From VRUE01 sp963703235 (lineage in GTDB: Bacteria; Actinomycetota; Thermoleophilia; Solirubrobacterales; 70-9): 64,000 bases of DNA. Made by a program: the position numbers and the translations under genes. The notes beneath the pieces were generated by a model, which worked only from the letters and a program-made list of their open reading frames with translations, had not been told where the DNA came from and did not search any database. Where the stretch lies: NCBI GenBank assembly GCA_963703235.1, contig OY969802.1, positions 2,416,431 to 2,480,430 on the forward strand. The letters run 5' to 3'. Of the stretch, positions 51,493 to 58,815 are shown one piece after another; within the stretch, counting starts at the first letter, position 1; each line of letters starts with the position of its first letter.

Positions 51493-53766
51493 ATGTCGGG
51501 GACGCGGGTTGCGCTGGTTCGGATCGTCTCGCTGGGCTTCTGCCTGGCGCTTGCATTGCTGCTGCTGGCGGCGCGGGAGGCGAACGCCGGCAAGTACAGC
51601 GTCGCCCAGTGCGGCTGGTACGTCGGCGCCGACGCCGGCTGGGCCGACTCGACCGGTGGCGCCAAGTTCCGGCCGGACGGCTACTGCGTGCCGCCGGCCG
51701 GGCACGACGCCTTCGACGGCGTGCACCTGAAGAGCTTCAGCCGCGACGGCCAGGGAACCGTCTCCGGCACGCGCTTTGCGCGCTGGCGCTGGGAGGCGCC
51801 GGCGGGAACGGCGATCTCCCGGGTCAGCGGCACCTGGTGGCACGCGCTCCACGACGGCATGCAGCAGCGAATCGGGGTCGGCACCTGGGGCGGCGGCTTC
51901 GACGCCTTCGCCTCGGCGTCGAGCACGGACACGACGCCGCGCAACTTCGTCGTCGGCATCTCGCCGCCGCAGCCGGCGCTCGAGGACCGTTTGCTCTGCG
52001 CCAGGCCGGAGAGCAGCTGGTGCAGCCTCAGCCCGGGCTCCTGGTCCGCGATCCGGGCGCTGACGATCACGCTCGAAGACAACCAAGCCCCGAGCGCCGG
52101 CCTCGGCGGCGAGCTGATGGCCGGTTGGTGGCGCCGGGGGGTCCAGAACGTCGACTTCTGGGGCAGCGACACCGGTGGCGGAGTTCGCTTCGGCGAAACG
52201 ACGGTCGACGGTGCCCGCGTCAATCTCACCGAGTACTCGTGTGCCAAGGCGTCGATCGGTGGCGAGTGGCGTGCGACCCAGATGCGGCCCTGCCCGACGG
52301 GCGCCTCGGGGCGGGCCGCGATCGCCACCGGCAGCTTCAGCGACGGCACCCACCGGGTTCGTCACTGCGTCACGGATTTCGCCGCGGGTGTCGGCTGCAC
52401 CCCCGAGTACACGGTGAGCATCGACAACAACCCGCCGGCCCACCCACGCAGCCTCGCCCTCGCCGGCGGAGAGGGCTGGCGCCGCGTCAACGACTTCGAT
52501 CTGTCTTGGGACAATCCCGACCAGGGGCCGGCGAGCCCGATCGGCGGCGCCTACTGGCGGATCTCCGGCCCCGCGGGGTACGACGGCGGAGTCAGGTTCG
52601 CGTCCGGGCGCGGCATCGCCGCACTCGCCGACCGCACCGTGCCCGCTGCGGGTGCCTACGCGATCGAGATCTGGCTGCGGGACGAGGCAGGCAACGAGGC
52701 CCGCTCCACCGCGGTCTCGGTCCCTCTGCGCTTCGACAACGTCGCGCCCGGCGTGGCGTTCGAGCCGATTTCCGACAGCGTTGGCCCTGCTCTGCCCGAT
52801 GTCGTGCGGGCCGACATCTCCGACTCGCACTCGGGACCAAGCCGCGGCGAGATCGTCTATCGCCGCCTCAACGCCGAGCACTGGACCGACCTGCCGACCA
52901 GGTTCCTCCCCGGGGCGTCGCCTGAGCAGGCCCGGCTCGTTGCCAGGGTCCCAAGCGATCTCGATCCCGGCACCTATGCCTTCCGCGCCGACGCCAGCGA
53001 CGCCGCCGGCAACAGCGCCTCCAGCAGCCGTCGTGCCGACGGCACCGAGATGGCCTTGCGCAAGCTGCCGCCGCCACCGCTGGCCGAGCGTCGGGCGGCC
53101 AGGCCCGAACAGCCCAAGACGAAGAGCCGCCTCTTCGCGCAGCTGCGCTGGCGCCACCACCGCGGCATGCGCGTCACCGTGCCCTTCGGCGCCGGCGCCG
53201 CCCTGACCGGTCGCCTGGTCGACGCCGACGGGGCCGGTTTGGCCGGACGCAGCTTGAGGGTCGTCTCGCGCCCCTCCCGCGGCGCCCACTCCCGGCGCCG
53301 GGTGGAGACGGTGCGGACGGGCGCCCACGGCGGCTTCCGGCTGCCGCTCGTCCCCGGGCCGTCGCGGCGGATCACCGTCAGCTACGCCGGCGAGGCGGGG
53401 CTGGAGGGCTCCCGCCGTGCCGCCTTGGCCCTGCGCGTTCGCGGTGGTCTGGTCTTCGCCGCGGCTCCGCGCAGCTTGCGGACCGGCGAGTCGGTTCGGC
53501 TCTGGGGACGGGTGCGCGCCCGCGGGGCGCCGCTGCCCCGCCGCGGCAAGCTGGTCGCGATTCAGTACTACGAGAGCGAGGCGCGTCGCTGGCGGCCGGT
53601 GCTCGTCGTGCGCAGCGACCACAGCGGCCGCTTCCGGGCCCGCTATCGCTTTCGCTATGTGAGCGGGCGGGCGCTGATCGAGCTCCGTGCCGTCGCTCTC
53701 GCCGAGGAGCGCTGGCCCTACGCGCCCGGCGCCTCGCGGCCGGTTGCCGTTCGCGTGTCCGGCTGA
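51493..53766 (+). CDS. Large secreted modular beta-domain protein
   Basis: The 757-aa protein has a signal peptide (IVSLGFCLALALLLLAAREANA) and no recognisable enzyme. The first about 200 residues (KYSVAQCGWYVGADAGW to WSAIRALTITLEDNQAPS) look like a lectin-like beta sandwich. Three Ig/FnIII-like segments follow (SIDNNPPAHPRSLALAGGEG; RFDNVAPGVAFEPISDSVGP; TYAFRADASDAAGNSA). The last 200 residues resemble carboxypeptidase-regulatory-like domains (GRLVDADGAGLAGRSLRVVSR and ESVRLWGRVRARGAPL). It is probably a cell-surface or matrix protein. ATG 51493 has a weak GAAGGGGA box. Confidence 0.78.
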   Translation: MSGTRVALVRIVSLGFCLALALLLLAAREANAGKYSVAQCGWYVGADAGWADSTGGAKFRPDGYCVPPAGHDAFDGVHLKSFSRDGQGTVSGTRFARWRWEAPAGTAISRVSGTWWHALHDGMQQRIGVGTWGGGFDAFASASSTDTTPRNFVVGISPPQPALEDRLLCARPESSWCSLSPGSWSAIRALTITLEDNQAPSAGLGGELMAGWWRRGVQNVDFWGSDTGGGVRFGETTVDGARVNLTEYSCAKASIGGEWRATQMRPCPTGASGRAAIATGSFSDGTHRVRHCVTDFAAGVGCTPEYTVSIDNNPPAHPRSLALAGGEGWRRVNDFDLSWDNPDQGPASPIGGAYWRISGPAGYDGGVRFASGRGIAALADRTVPAAGAYAIEIWLRDEAGNEARSTAVSVPLRFDNVAPGVAFEPISDSVGPALPDVVRADISDSHSGPSRGEIVYRRLNAEHWTDLPTRFLPGASPEQARLVARVPSDLDPGTYAFRADASDAAGNSASSSRRADGTEMALRKLPPPPLAERRAARPEQPKTKSRLFAQLRWRHHRGMRVTVPFGAGAALTGRLVDADGAGLAGRSLRVVSRPSRGAHSRRRVETVRTGAHGGFRLPLVPGPSRRITVSYAGEAGLEGSRRAALALRVRGGLVFAAAPRSLRTGESVRLWGRVRARGAPLPRRGKLVAIQYYESEARRWRPVLVVRSDHSGRFRARYRFRYVSGRALIELRAVALAEERWPYAPGASRPVAVRVSG

Positions 53767-53777
53767 GCACCGCTCGA

Positions 53778-53817
53778 TTGATGAGTTGACCACACGATGG
53801 TGTGGTCAACTCATCAA
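53778..53817. repeat. Perfect 18-bp-stem hairpin related to copies 1 and 2
   Basis: TTGATGAGTTGACCACAC pairs with its exact complement around GATG. It shares TGAGTTGA-CAC with the hairpins at 4665 and 39572. It lies between the modular protein and cyclophilin genes. Confidence 0.75.
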
Positions 53818-53837
53818 CCATTCCTGGCCGAGGCCAG

Positions 53838-53843
53838 TAGGGT
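53838..53843 (+). promoter_or_regulatory. TAGGGT -10-like element, leaderless start
   Basis: TAGGGT is 7 nt (gagggcc) before GTG 53851. Confidence 0.5.
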
Positions 53844-53850
53844 GAGGGCC

Positions 53851-54309
53851 GTGTCGCAGGCAACCTTCCACACCAGCTCCGGCGCGATCGTCGTCGAGCT
53901 GCACGACGATGACGCCCCGAAGACGGTCGAGAACTTCCGCAAGCTCGCCGCCGACGGCTTCTACGACGACCTCGTCTTCCACCGGGTGATCACCGACTTC
54001 ATGATCCAGGGCGGTTGCCCGGAGGGGACCGGGACCGGCGGGCCCGGCTACACCTTCGAGGACGAGATCAACGACCACAAGATCGTCCGCGGCGCGCTGG
54101 CGATGGCCAACGCCGGGCCGAACACGAACGGCTCGCAGTTCTTCATCGTCACCACCCAGGCCGCTTCCTGGCTCGACGGCAAGCACACGGTGTTCGGCCG
54201 CGTTGTCGAGGGGATGGAGGCGGTCGACGCGATCGAGTCGACCGAGACCGACGCCTCCGACCGTCCGCTCGAGCCGCAGAAGATCGAGCGCGTCGAGCTC
54301 TCCGACTGA
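53851..54309 (+). CDS. Cyclophilin-type peptidyl-prolyl isomerase
   Basis: The 152-aa cytoplasmic cyclophilin catalyses cis-trans proline isomerisation in folding proteins. Active-site parts are FYDDLVFHRVITDFMIQGGCPEGTGTGGPGY (Arg and Phe/Gln of the site), ALAMANAGPNTNGSQFFIVTT, and WLDGKHTVFGRVVEGM. There is no signal peptide when GTG 53851 is used, which is supported by TAGGGT 7 nt upstream. The upstream ORF extension passes through the hairpin and is not coding. Confidence 0.95.
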   Translation: MSQATFHTSSGAIVVELHDDDAPKTVENFRKLAADGFYDDLVFHRVITDFMIQGGCPEGTGTGGPGYTFEDEINDHKIVRGALAMANAGPNTNGSQFFIVTTQAASWLDGKHTVFGRVVEGMEAVDAIESTETDASDRPLEPQKIERVELSD

Positions 54310-54333
54310 TCCCGCCGCGCCCCGCCGTCCTCG

Positions 54334-54945
54334 CTATCCGGTGAGGATGATGACGATGAAGAAGACGATCACGGCCTCGCTGATGATCCACGAGTTGGAG
54401 TTCATCCAGTCGCGGACCTTCGGCAGCACCTCCTGAGCGCGCTGTCCGAGCGCCGCGACGCCCAGCGCCGGCAGCGCCAGCAGGAGCACGGTGAGGAGGA
54501 TGAACGGGACCGCGTACGTCCACGGATCGCCGTTGCTGGCCAGGTGCCCGCCGACCGTGATCGAGGTGACGAGGTCGCTGGGGAAGAAGCCGAGCAGCAG
54601 GAAGCCGAGCACGAAGGCGAATCTGGGCGTCGCCGACTGCAGCCGGCCCATCCATTTCGGCGGCTCGCTCTGGTTCCGCTTCGCGTAGTTATGGACCATC
54701 GCGAAGAGCAGCAGGGCGAGGATCGCGTAGTCGACCCCGCTCAGCCCCGAGTCCTCCTCGTTTCCGGCCCCTTTTGCCAGCAGGTAGGCGGCGGTGACAA
54801 CCGCGGCGATCGAGAGAAGGGCTCCGACCGCGTAGGCGGCCGACGCCCGTCCCCACGAGTCCGAGGTGGCGAAGAAGACGGCGCTGATGATCTGCGGCCC
54901 GGCGATCATCACGAACGCCAGCGGGAGCACGGAGAGGATGTCCAC
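54334..54945 (-). CDS. GAP/Sap-family (LysE-like) membrane protein
   Basis: The 203-aa protein has six hydrophobic segments (ILSVLPLAFVMIAGPQIISAVFF, AVGALLSIAAVVTAAYLL, AILALLLFAMVHNYA, FAFVLGFLLLGFFPSDLVTS, AVPFILLTVLLLALPALGV, IISEAVIVFFIVIIL). The pattern with a GPQ motif in the first segment and FPSDLVTS matches the GAP (sulfolipid-1-addressing Sap) family of small exporters. The substrate is unknown. GTG 54945 (MDILSVLPLAF) begins the first helix; longer upstream frames lack coding character. Confidence 0.85.
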   Translation of the reverse strand: MDILSVLPLAFVMIAGPQIISAVFFATSDSWGRASAAYAVGALLSIAAVVTAAYLLAKGAGNEEDSGLSGVDYAILALLLFAMVHNYAKRNQSEPPKWMGRLQSATPRFAFVLGFLLLGFFPSDLVTSITVGGHLASNGDPWTYAVPFILLTVLLLALPALGVAALGQRAQEVLPKVRDWMNSNSWIISEAVIVFFIVIILTG

Positions 54946-55010
54946 GGCGGCCAGCCTCTCACACGCCGAGGCGGCTCCCAGCGGCGCCGCTGGGGGCGGG
55001 CGACGACTCC

Positions 55011-55016
55011 TAGACT
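55011..55016 (+). promoter_or_regulatory. TAGACT -10-like element
   Basis: TAGACT is 6 nt (cgctgc) before an in-frame ATC codon at 55023, and 30 nt before GTG 55047. Confidence 0.4.
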
Positions 55017-55046
55017 CGCTGCATCGCCCGCAAAAAGACAAGCGCC

Positions 55047-56498
55047 GTGCTCCTGTCCCTCCTGGCTTTGCTCGTGTTCCCGATTTGGGGCTGCGGAGCC
55101 GCCGGGAGCTCGAGCTCAGATGCCGCGGTTGCAATCACCGGCCTCTATCCGGACTTCGATCCCACCGAGACTCACTACGTCTCGCGCTGCGGTCGCCGCG
55201 CCGCGCCTATGCGAATCGACGCCGGGGCTGGGACGAGGGTCGCGGTCGGCTCGGCAGAGCCGAGGACGGGCGCCATGAAGATCGAGCCCGGCGCGCGCCC
55301 CGGCGAGGATTTCACGATCTCCACGATCGACGACGACGGTCGCCATGCCTACGAGGTGCGCTGCCTTCCCGCGGATTTTCCGACCTGGCGATTGCAGAGA
55401 TTGCACTCAATCGATCCCGGCCTGTTCGTGGTCAGCTTCAGGGCTGCGCGAGACCAGCGACCGTGGGTGATCGTCTTCGACCACGAGGGTGTTCCCCGCT
55501 GGTGGTACAGCCCACAGACGCGCGCTCTCTGGGCTCAGATTCTCAGCGACGGCGCCGTTTCCTGGGCCCGGTCTTTTGGCGACGGGTATGGGCTGGACCC
55601 CCGCATGGCCCACGAGGTGCGCACGCTCTCGGGGAGCCTGATCCGGGTGGTGAGGACGAGGGGGGAGATCGTCGACGGGCACGAGTTCCAAGAGCTCGGC
55701 AACGGCAACGTCCTCGTCGACACCTACGCCCCCGGCGCGAAGGTGAACTTGAGCCGCTTCGGCGGCCCACGAAGCGCCTCGGCCGTCTTCGCCGAGATCC
55801 AGGAAGTCGATCCGGACGGGCGGGTCGTATGGCGATGGAACTCACGAGGGCGCATCGGCCTCGGGGAGACCGGGCGGTGGTGGCGCAACGTCCTCAGCAA
55901 TGCCAAGGACAGCGCGGCTGGAGTTACCACCTTCGATCCGGTTCACGTCAACTCGATCGAGCCACGGGGACCGGACGAAGTGGTCGCGTCGATGCGCCAC
56001 ACCGATGCGATTTATGGGATCCAGCGCTCGACCGGCGACATCCTCTGGAAGTTGGGCGGCACCGAAACGGCCGACTCGCTGCGGATCGTCGGCGACCCGG
56101 CCGCCAAGCTCTTCGGCGGCCAGCACGACGCCCGCGTCGACGAGGACGGGAACATCAGCGTCTACGACAACGGAAAGGACCGACCCCGTCGACCCCGCGT
56201 CGTCTCCTACAGCCTCGACCTCGACAAGCGCACGGCGACCTATCTCGGGCAGCTGAACGATCCGCAGATCGTGGCCAGCCATTGCTGCGGCTCGGCCCGC
56301 CCGCTCGCCGGGGGTGGCTGGCTGGTCAGCTGGGGAGACAACCCTCTCGTGACCGGCTTCGACGACATGCGGCGGACCGCCTTCCGCCTGGAACTGCCGG
56401 CCTCGACGTTTCGGGCCGTGCCGGTCCCCCCCGGCGCGACCACCGTCGCGGCGCTCGACCGCGGCCTGGAGGCGATGGAGAAGGCCCGAACGGGGTGA
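55047..56498 (+). CDS. Arylsulfotransferase (ASST)-like secreted protein
   Basis: The 483-aa protein has a signal-like N-terminus (LLSLLALLVFPIWGCGAAG, possibly a lipoprotein with Cys at the lipobox position). It then has a six-bladed-propeller ASST pattern: FVVSFRAARDQRPWVIVFDHEGVPRWWYS, DGHEFQELGNGNVLVDTY, VVWRWNSRGRI, DPVHVNSIEP (active-site-like His), ILWKLGGTET, FGGQHDARVDEDGNISVYDNGKD (candidate catalytic His) and ASHCCGSARPLAGGGWLVSWGDN. The family transfers sulfate between phenols, or binds unknown ligands. From GTG 55047 the signal peptide lacks a basic n-region. An ATC start at 55023 would restore one (IARKKTSAV). Confidence 0.82.
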   Translation: MLLSLLALLVFPIWGCGAAGSSSSDAAVAITGLYPDFDPTETHYVSRCGRRAAPMRIDAGAGTRVAVGSAEPRTGAMKIEPGARPGEDFTISTIDDDGRHAYEVRCLPADFPTWRLQRLHSIDPGLFVVSFRAARDQRPWVIVFDHEGVPRWWYSPQTRALWAQILSDGAVSWARSFGDGYGLDPRMAHEVRTLSGSLIRVVRTRGEIVDGHEFQELGNGNVLVDTYAPGAKVNLSRFGGPRSASAVFAEIQEVDPDGRVVWRWNSRGRIGLGETGRWWRNVLSNAKDSAAGVTTFDPVHVNSIEPRGPDEVVASMRHTDAIYGIQRSTGDILWKLGGTETADSLRIVGDPAAKLFGGQHDARVDEDGNISVYDNGKDRPRRPRVVSYSLDLDKRTATYLGQLNDPQIVASHCCGSARPLAGGGWLVSWGDNPLVTGFDDMRRTAFRLELPASTFRAVPVPPGATTVAALDRGLEAMEKARTG

Positions 56499-56521
56499 TG
56501 GGGCTCGCTGCCCGAAGCGCC

Positions 56522-56527
56522 TACCCT
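56522..56527 (+). promoter_or_regulatory. TACCCT -10-like element, leaderless start
   Basis: TACCCT is 6 nt (ggtctt) before GTG 56534, the same sequence and spacing as at 24297. Confidence 0.5.
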
Positions 56528-56533
56528 GGTCTT

Positions 56534-57697
56534 GTGTCTGAGGGCGGGAGCCAGCGCAGCCATCATCTGGATGCCATCCGCGTCTCGGCGATCCTCCTCC
56601 TGATCCCGTACCACGCGGCCCGCTATATCCAGAAGGGCGACGGGGGGGCCGAGATCGTCGATGCCGTCGTCTGGTTCGTCCATACGTGGCACATGCCCCT
56701 CTTCTTCGCCATCTCGGGCTTCCTGGCCGCCAGCGCACTGCGACGATCCACTGCCGCCCGGCAGCTGCGTTCCCGGTTTCGCCGGCTCGGCCTGCCCCTG
56801 GCCGTGGGGATGCTGACGGTTGTCCCACTGGCCAACTTCCTCGTGATCGGCGCAGCAGCCCTCTGGCCGCGCAATGAGGCGCTTCCGCCGAAACGAGAGC
56901 TGGACCTCGCCAACGTCTTCAGTTTGACGCCGCGGCACCTGTGGTTCATCGCCTACCTGCTGATGGTCTCTACGATCGCGATCGGAGTCTGGCTGGCGCT
57001 CCAGCGTACGCCCGGGCTCGGGCGGACCATCAACCGCGGCTTTCGTAACCTGATGAGGTCATGGTGGGCCGTTCCCGTTCTGGCGTCGATCAGCGCGGCG
57101 ATCCTGATCACCAAGACCGGGTGGGTGGCGGGAGGAACCGCGTCCAACTCGCTGGTCCCAGCCCCGACCCTCTTCGCCTACTACAGCCTCTTCTTCTTTT
57201 TCGGCTGGCTTCTCAGCGGCCAGAGCGATCTCGTGGAAGAGCTCAAGCGCGGGGCCTGGTTGCGACTCGGGACCGGGGTGCTGATCGCCGTGCCCGCCTT
57301 CCTTCTCTTCTACGACAACGGCGACTTCACCGGCAACGTCGGCACGTCGGGCATCCTGGCCGAAATCGATGAGCTGCGCCTCTACGGGCTGTTCACGGTT
57401 GGCCTGGTCTGCTGGCTCACCCTGTTCGGAATCTGGGGAGTGCTGGCGCGATACGTCCGCAAGGAGTCGCGCGTGCTGCGCTATCTGTCGGACGCGAGCT
57501 TCTGGATCTACCTCGTTCATATCCCGTTCCTCGTCGCTCTGCAGAGCTCCCTCGCGGAGACCGACCTGTGGGTCCCCGCCCGCTACGGGCTGGCTGTGTG
57601 CGGCACCCTTGTGCTGGCGGTCGGAACGTACGCTCTGATCCGCGGGGCTCGCAGGCTGGCGCTGAAGCGGGCGCGCCCTCGCGGCGCTCCCGGCTAG
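56534..57697 (+). CDS. Acyltransferase 3 family membrane protein (paralogue 2)
   Basis: The 387-aa protein parallels the gene at 24309-25466: HHLDAIRVSAILLLIPYHAARY, WHMPLFFAISGFLAASAL, RLGLPLAVGMLTVVPLANF, RHLWFIAYLLMV, TLFAYYSLFFFFGWLL, and LSDASFWIYLVHIPFLVAL. About ten helices. The conserved N-terminal Arg-His pair is intact, so it is probably an active O-acyltransferase for a surface sugar. GTG 56534 is chosen from the TACCCT element and the identity of the N-terminus with the paralogue. Confidence 0.9.
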   Translation: MSEGGSQRSHHLDAIRVSAILLLIPYHAARYIQKGDGGAEIVDAVVWFVHTWHMPLFFAISGFLAASALRRSTAARQLRSRFRRLGLPLAVGMLTVVPLANFLVIGAAALWPRNEALPPKRELDLANVFSLTPRHLWFIAYLLMVSTIAIGVWLALQRTPGLGRTINRGFRNLMRSWWAVPVLASISAAILITKTGWVAGGTASNSLVPAPTLFAYYSLFFFFGWLLSGQSDLVEELKRGAWLRLGTGVLIAVPAFLLFYDNGDFTGNVGTSGILAEIDELRLYGLFTVGLVCWLTLFGIWGVLARYVRKESRVLRYLSDASFWIYLVHIPFLVALQSSLAETDLWVPARYGLAVCGTLVLAVGTYALIRGARRLALKRARPRGAPG

Positions 57698-57706
57698 GCG
57701 ACAGAT

Positions 57707-58633
57707 CTACGGAATTTCTTCGAGTGGCAGATGCCGGCGCAGGCGATCTAGGACACGCAGGGCTCCGAGGTTCCTTAGCGCATAGCCCTGCCGCAATCCC
57801 ACCGGCCGGAAGTCGATGGCGGTGCAGGGTGGGCAGAGAACGCTCGGGTGGACGCCATCCCGACTCAGGCCCCCGAAGGGAACTCCCGGCCCGACCATCT
57901 GTCGCCAGTAGTTCCAAAGCGGCAGCGCCCGGTTCTCGGCCAAGCCGGCGATCTCGGTGTTGAACCGCGCGACCCGTTGCGAGAACGGCTGCGTGGCCCG
58001 AGGTGGGATCGTGCTGATCACCGGGATGGTTCCCGCATTGGACACGAGCCGTGCGATCCGAGCGAGGTCGAGGCGGAACTGGACCGCGGTGAAGTCCTCC
58101 AGGTCGTTGGTCCCAAACATGATCAGAGCAACCGATGGACGGAGCAACTGCAGCTCGCAGCTGACGGCGGGCAGCCCCTGGCACTCCGGAAAGGATTCGC
58201 GGGGCAAAAGCGCATCGGCCGCCCGCCATCCTCCGACCGCGGCGACGCCCAGGCGCGAATAGCTGTTGCTGACCGGGCACTGAGCTTCCTCGGAGCCCTG
58301 CGGCACGGCGGTCCGCCCGAAGAACCCGAGCGTCCCGCGCAGCTCTCCCCATGGGTTCAGTCGGGGCGGCCAACACGCCAGCGCTTGCAGGAACGATGGC
58401 GATGCAGTGATGCTGTCGCCGATCTTGGCAAAGACCCCCGGACGATTTCCGAGCTGCTCTCCGCGGCTTGCGATCTTCTCGAGATGGCTGGTGAGGGGGG
58501 GTCCAAGCGCTGGCACGACAGGCAGCTCTTGCCATTCGGCCGCACGGGACTCGTGGCTGAAGGTAGAGCCGAGTGCAAGCAGGACAAAGGCCAGGAGGAC
58601 AGTTCTCACCGTGAGCATTCTGTGCGAAGGCAT
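57707..58633 (-). CDS. Secreted SGNH/GDSL-family hydrolase
   Basis: The 308-aa protein has a signal peptide (TVLLAFVLLALGSTFSHESRA), block I FAKIGDSITASPSF (catalytic Ser), block III ALIMFGTNDLEDF (Asn) and block V SRDGVHPS (Asp and His). It is probably a secreted esterase, for example removing acetyl groups from surface glycans, which would oppose the adjacent acyltransferase gene. This pairing is an inference. ATG 58633 or 58618 are possible starts. Codon use is less GC-biased than in neighbours. Confidence 0.87.
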   Translation of the reverse strand: MPSHRMLTVRTVLLAFVLLALGSTFSHESRAAEWQELPVVPALGPPLTSHLEKIASRGEQLGNRPGVFAKIGDSITASPSFLQALACWPPRLNPWGELRGTLGFFGRTAVPQGSEEAQCPVSNSYSRLGVAAVGGWRAADALLPRESFPECQGLPAVSCELQLLRPSVALIMFGTNDLEDFTAVQFRLDLARIARLVSNAGTIPVISTIPPRATQPFSQRVARFNTEIAGLAENRALPLWNYWRQMVGPGVPFGGLSRDGVHPSVLCPPCTAIDFRPVGLRQGYALRNLGALRVLDRLRRHLPLEEIP

Positions 58634-58664
58634 TCAGGGCCACTCGTGAGCGGGGCTAATGAGA

Positions 58665-58720
58665 CGCTATTCGAACCCTGAGATCCAGACCCGGCTCTCC
58701 CGCCTGGACTTCGAATAGCG
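58665..58720. repeat. 56-bp inverted repeat at the left edge of the defence locus
   Basis: CGCTATTCGAA (58665-58675) is perfectly complementary to TTCGAATAGCG (58710-58720), with a shorter CCAG/CTGG pairing inside. It lies between the SGNH gene and the helicase gene. It could be an operator, terminator or recombination end. Confidence 0.6.
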
Positions 58721-58778
58721 AAAACGCCTGCTCCAGCGCGGGAGAGGCAGACAGTCGGGCCGATGCCTCGATGAGCCC

Positions 58779-58808
58779 TTGTTTCGGTAACCGTGAAGTA
58801 TGTATAAT
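58779..58808 (+). promoter_or_regulatory. Promoter of the helicase operon (TTGTTT-18-TATAAT)
   Basis: A perfect TATAAT (58803-58808) is preceded by TTGTTT (58779-58784) at 18 bp and followed by ATG 58816 at 7 nt. This is the best sigma-70-like promoter in the window and again leaderless. Confidence 0.65.
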
Positions 58809-58815
58809 GTTGGTC

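Noticed and set aside
51208..53793. 861-codon minus-strand frame over the modular secreted protein
   Set aside because: Low-complexity shadow that crosses the Mrp start and the intergenic hairpin. The plus-strand gene has a signal peptide and Ig-like domains.
54866..56533. N-terminal extension of the second acyltransferase frame through the ASST-like gene
   Set aside because: Arg-rich shadow. The acyltransferase homology begins at GTG 56534, which has its own -10 element.
58665..58720. TTCGAA-containing stretch as a tRNA T-arm
   Set aside because: No acceptor, D or anticodon stems can be drawn around it.
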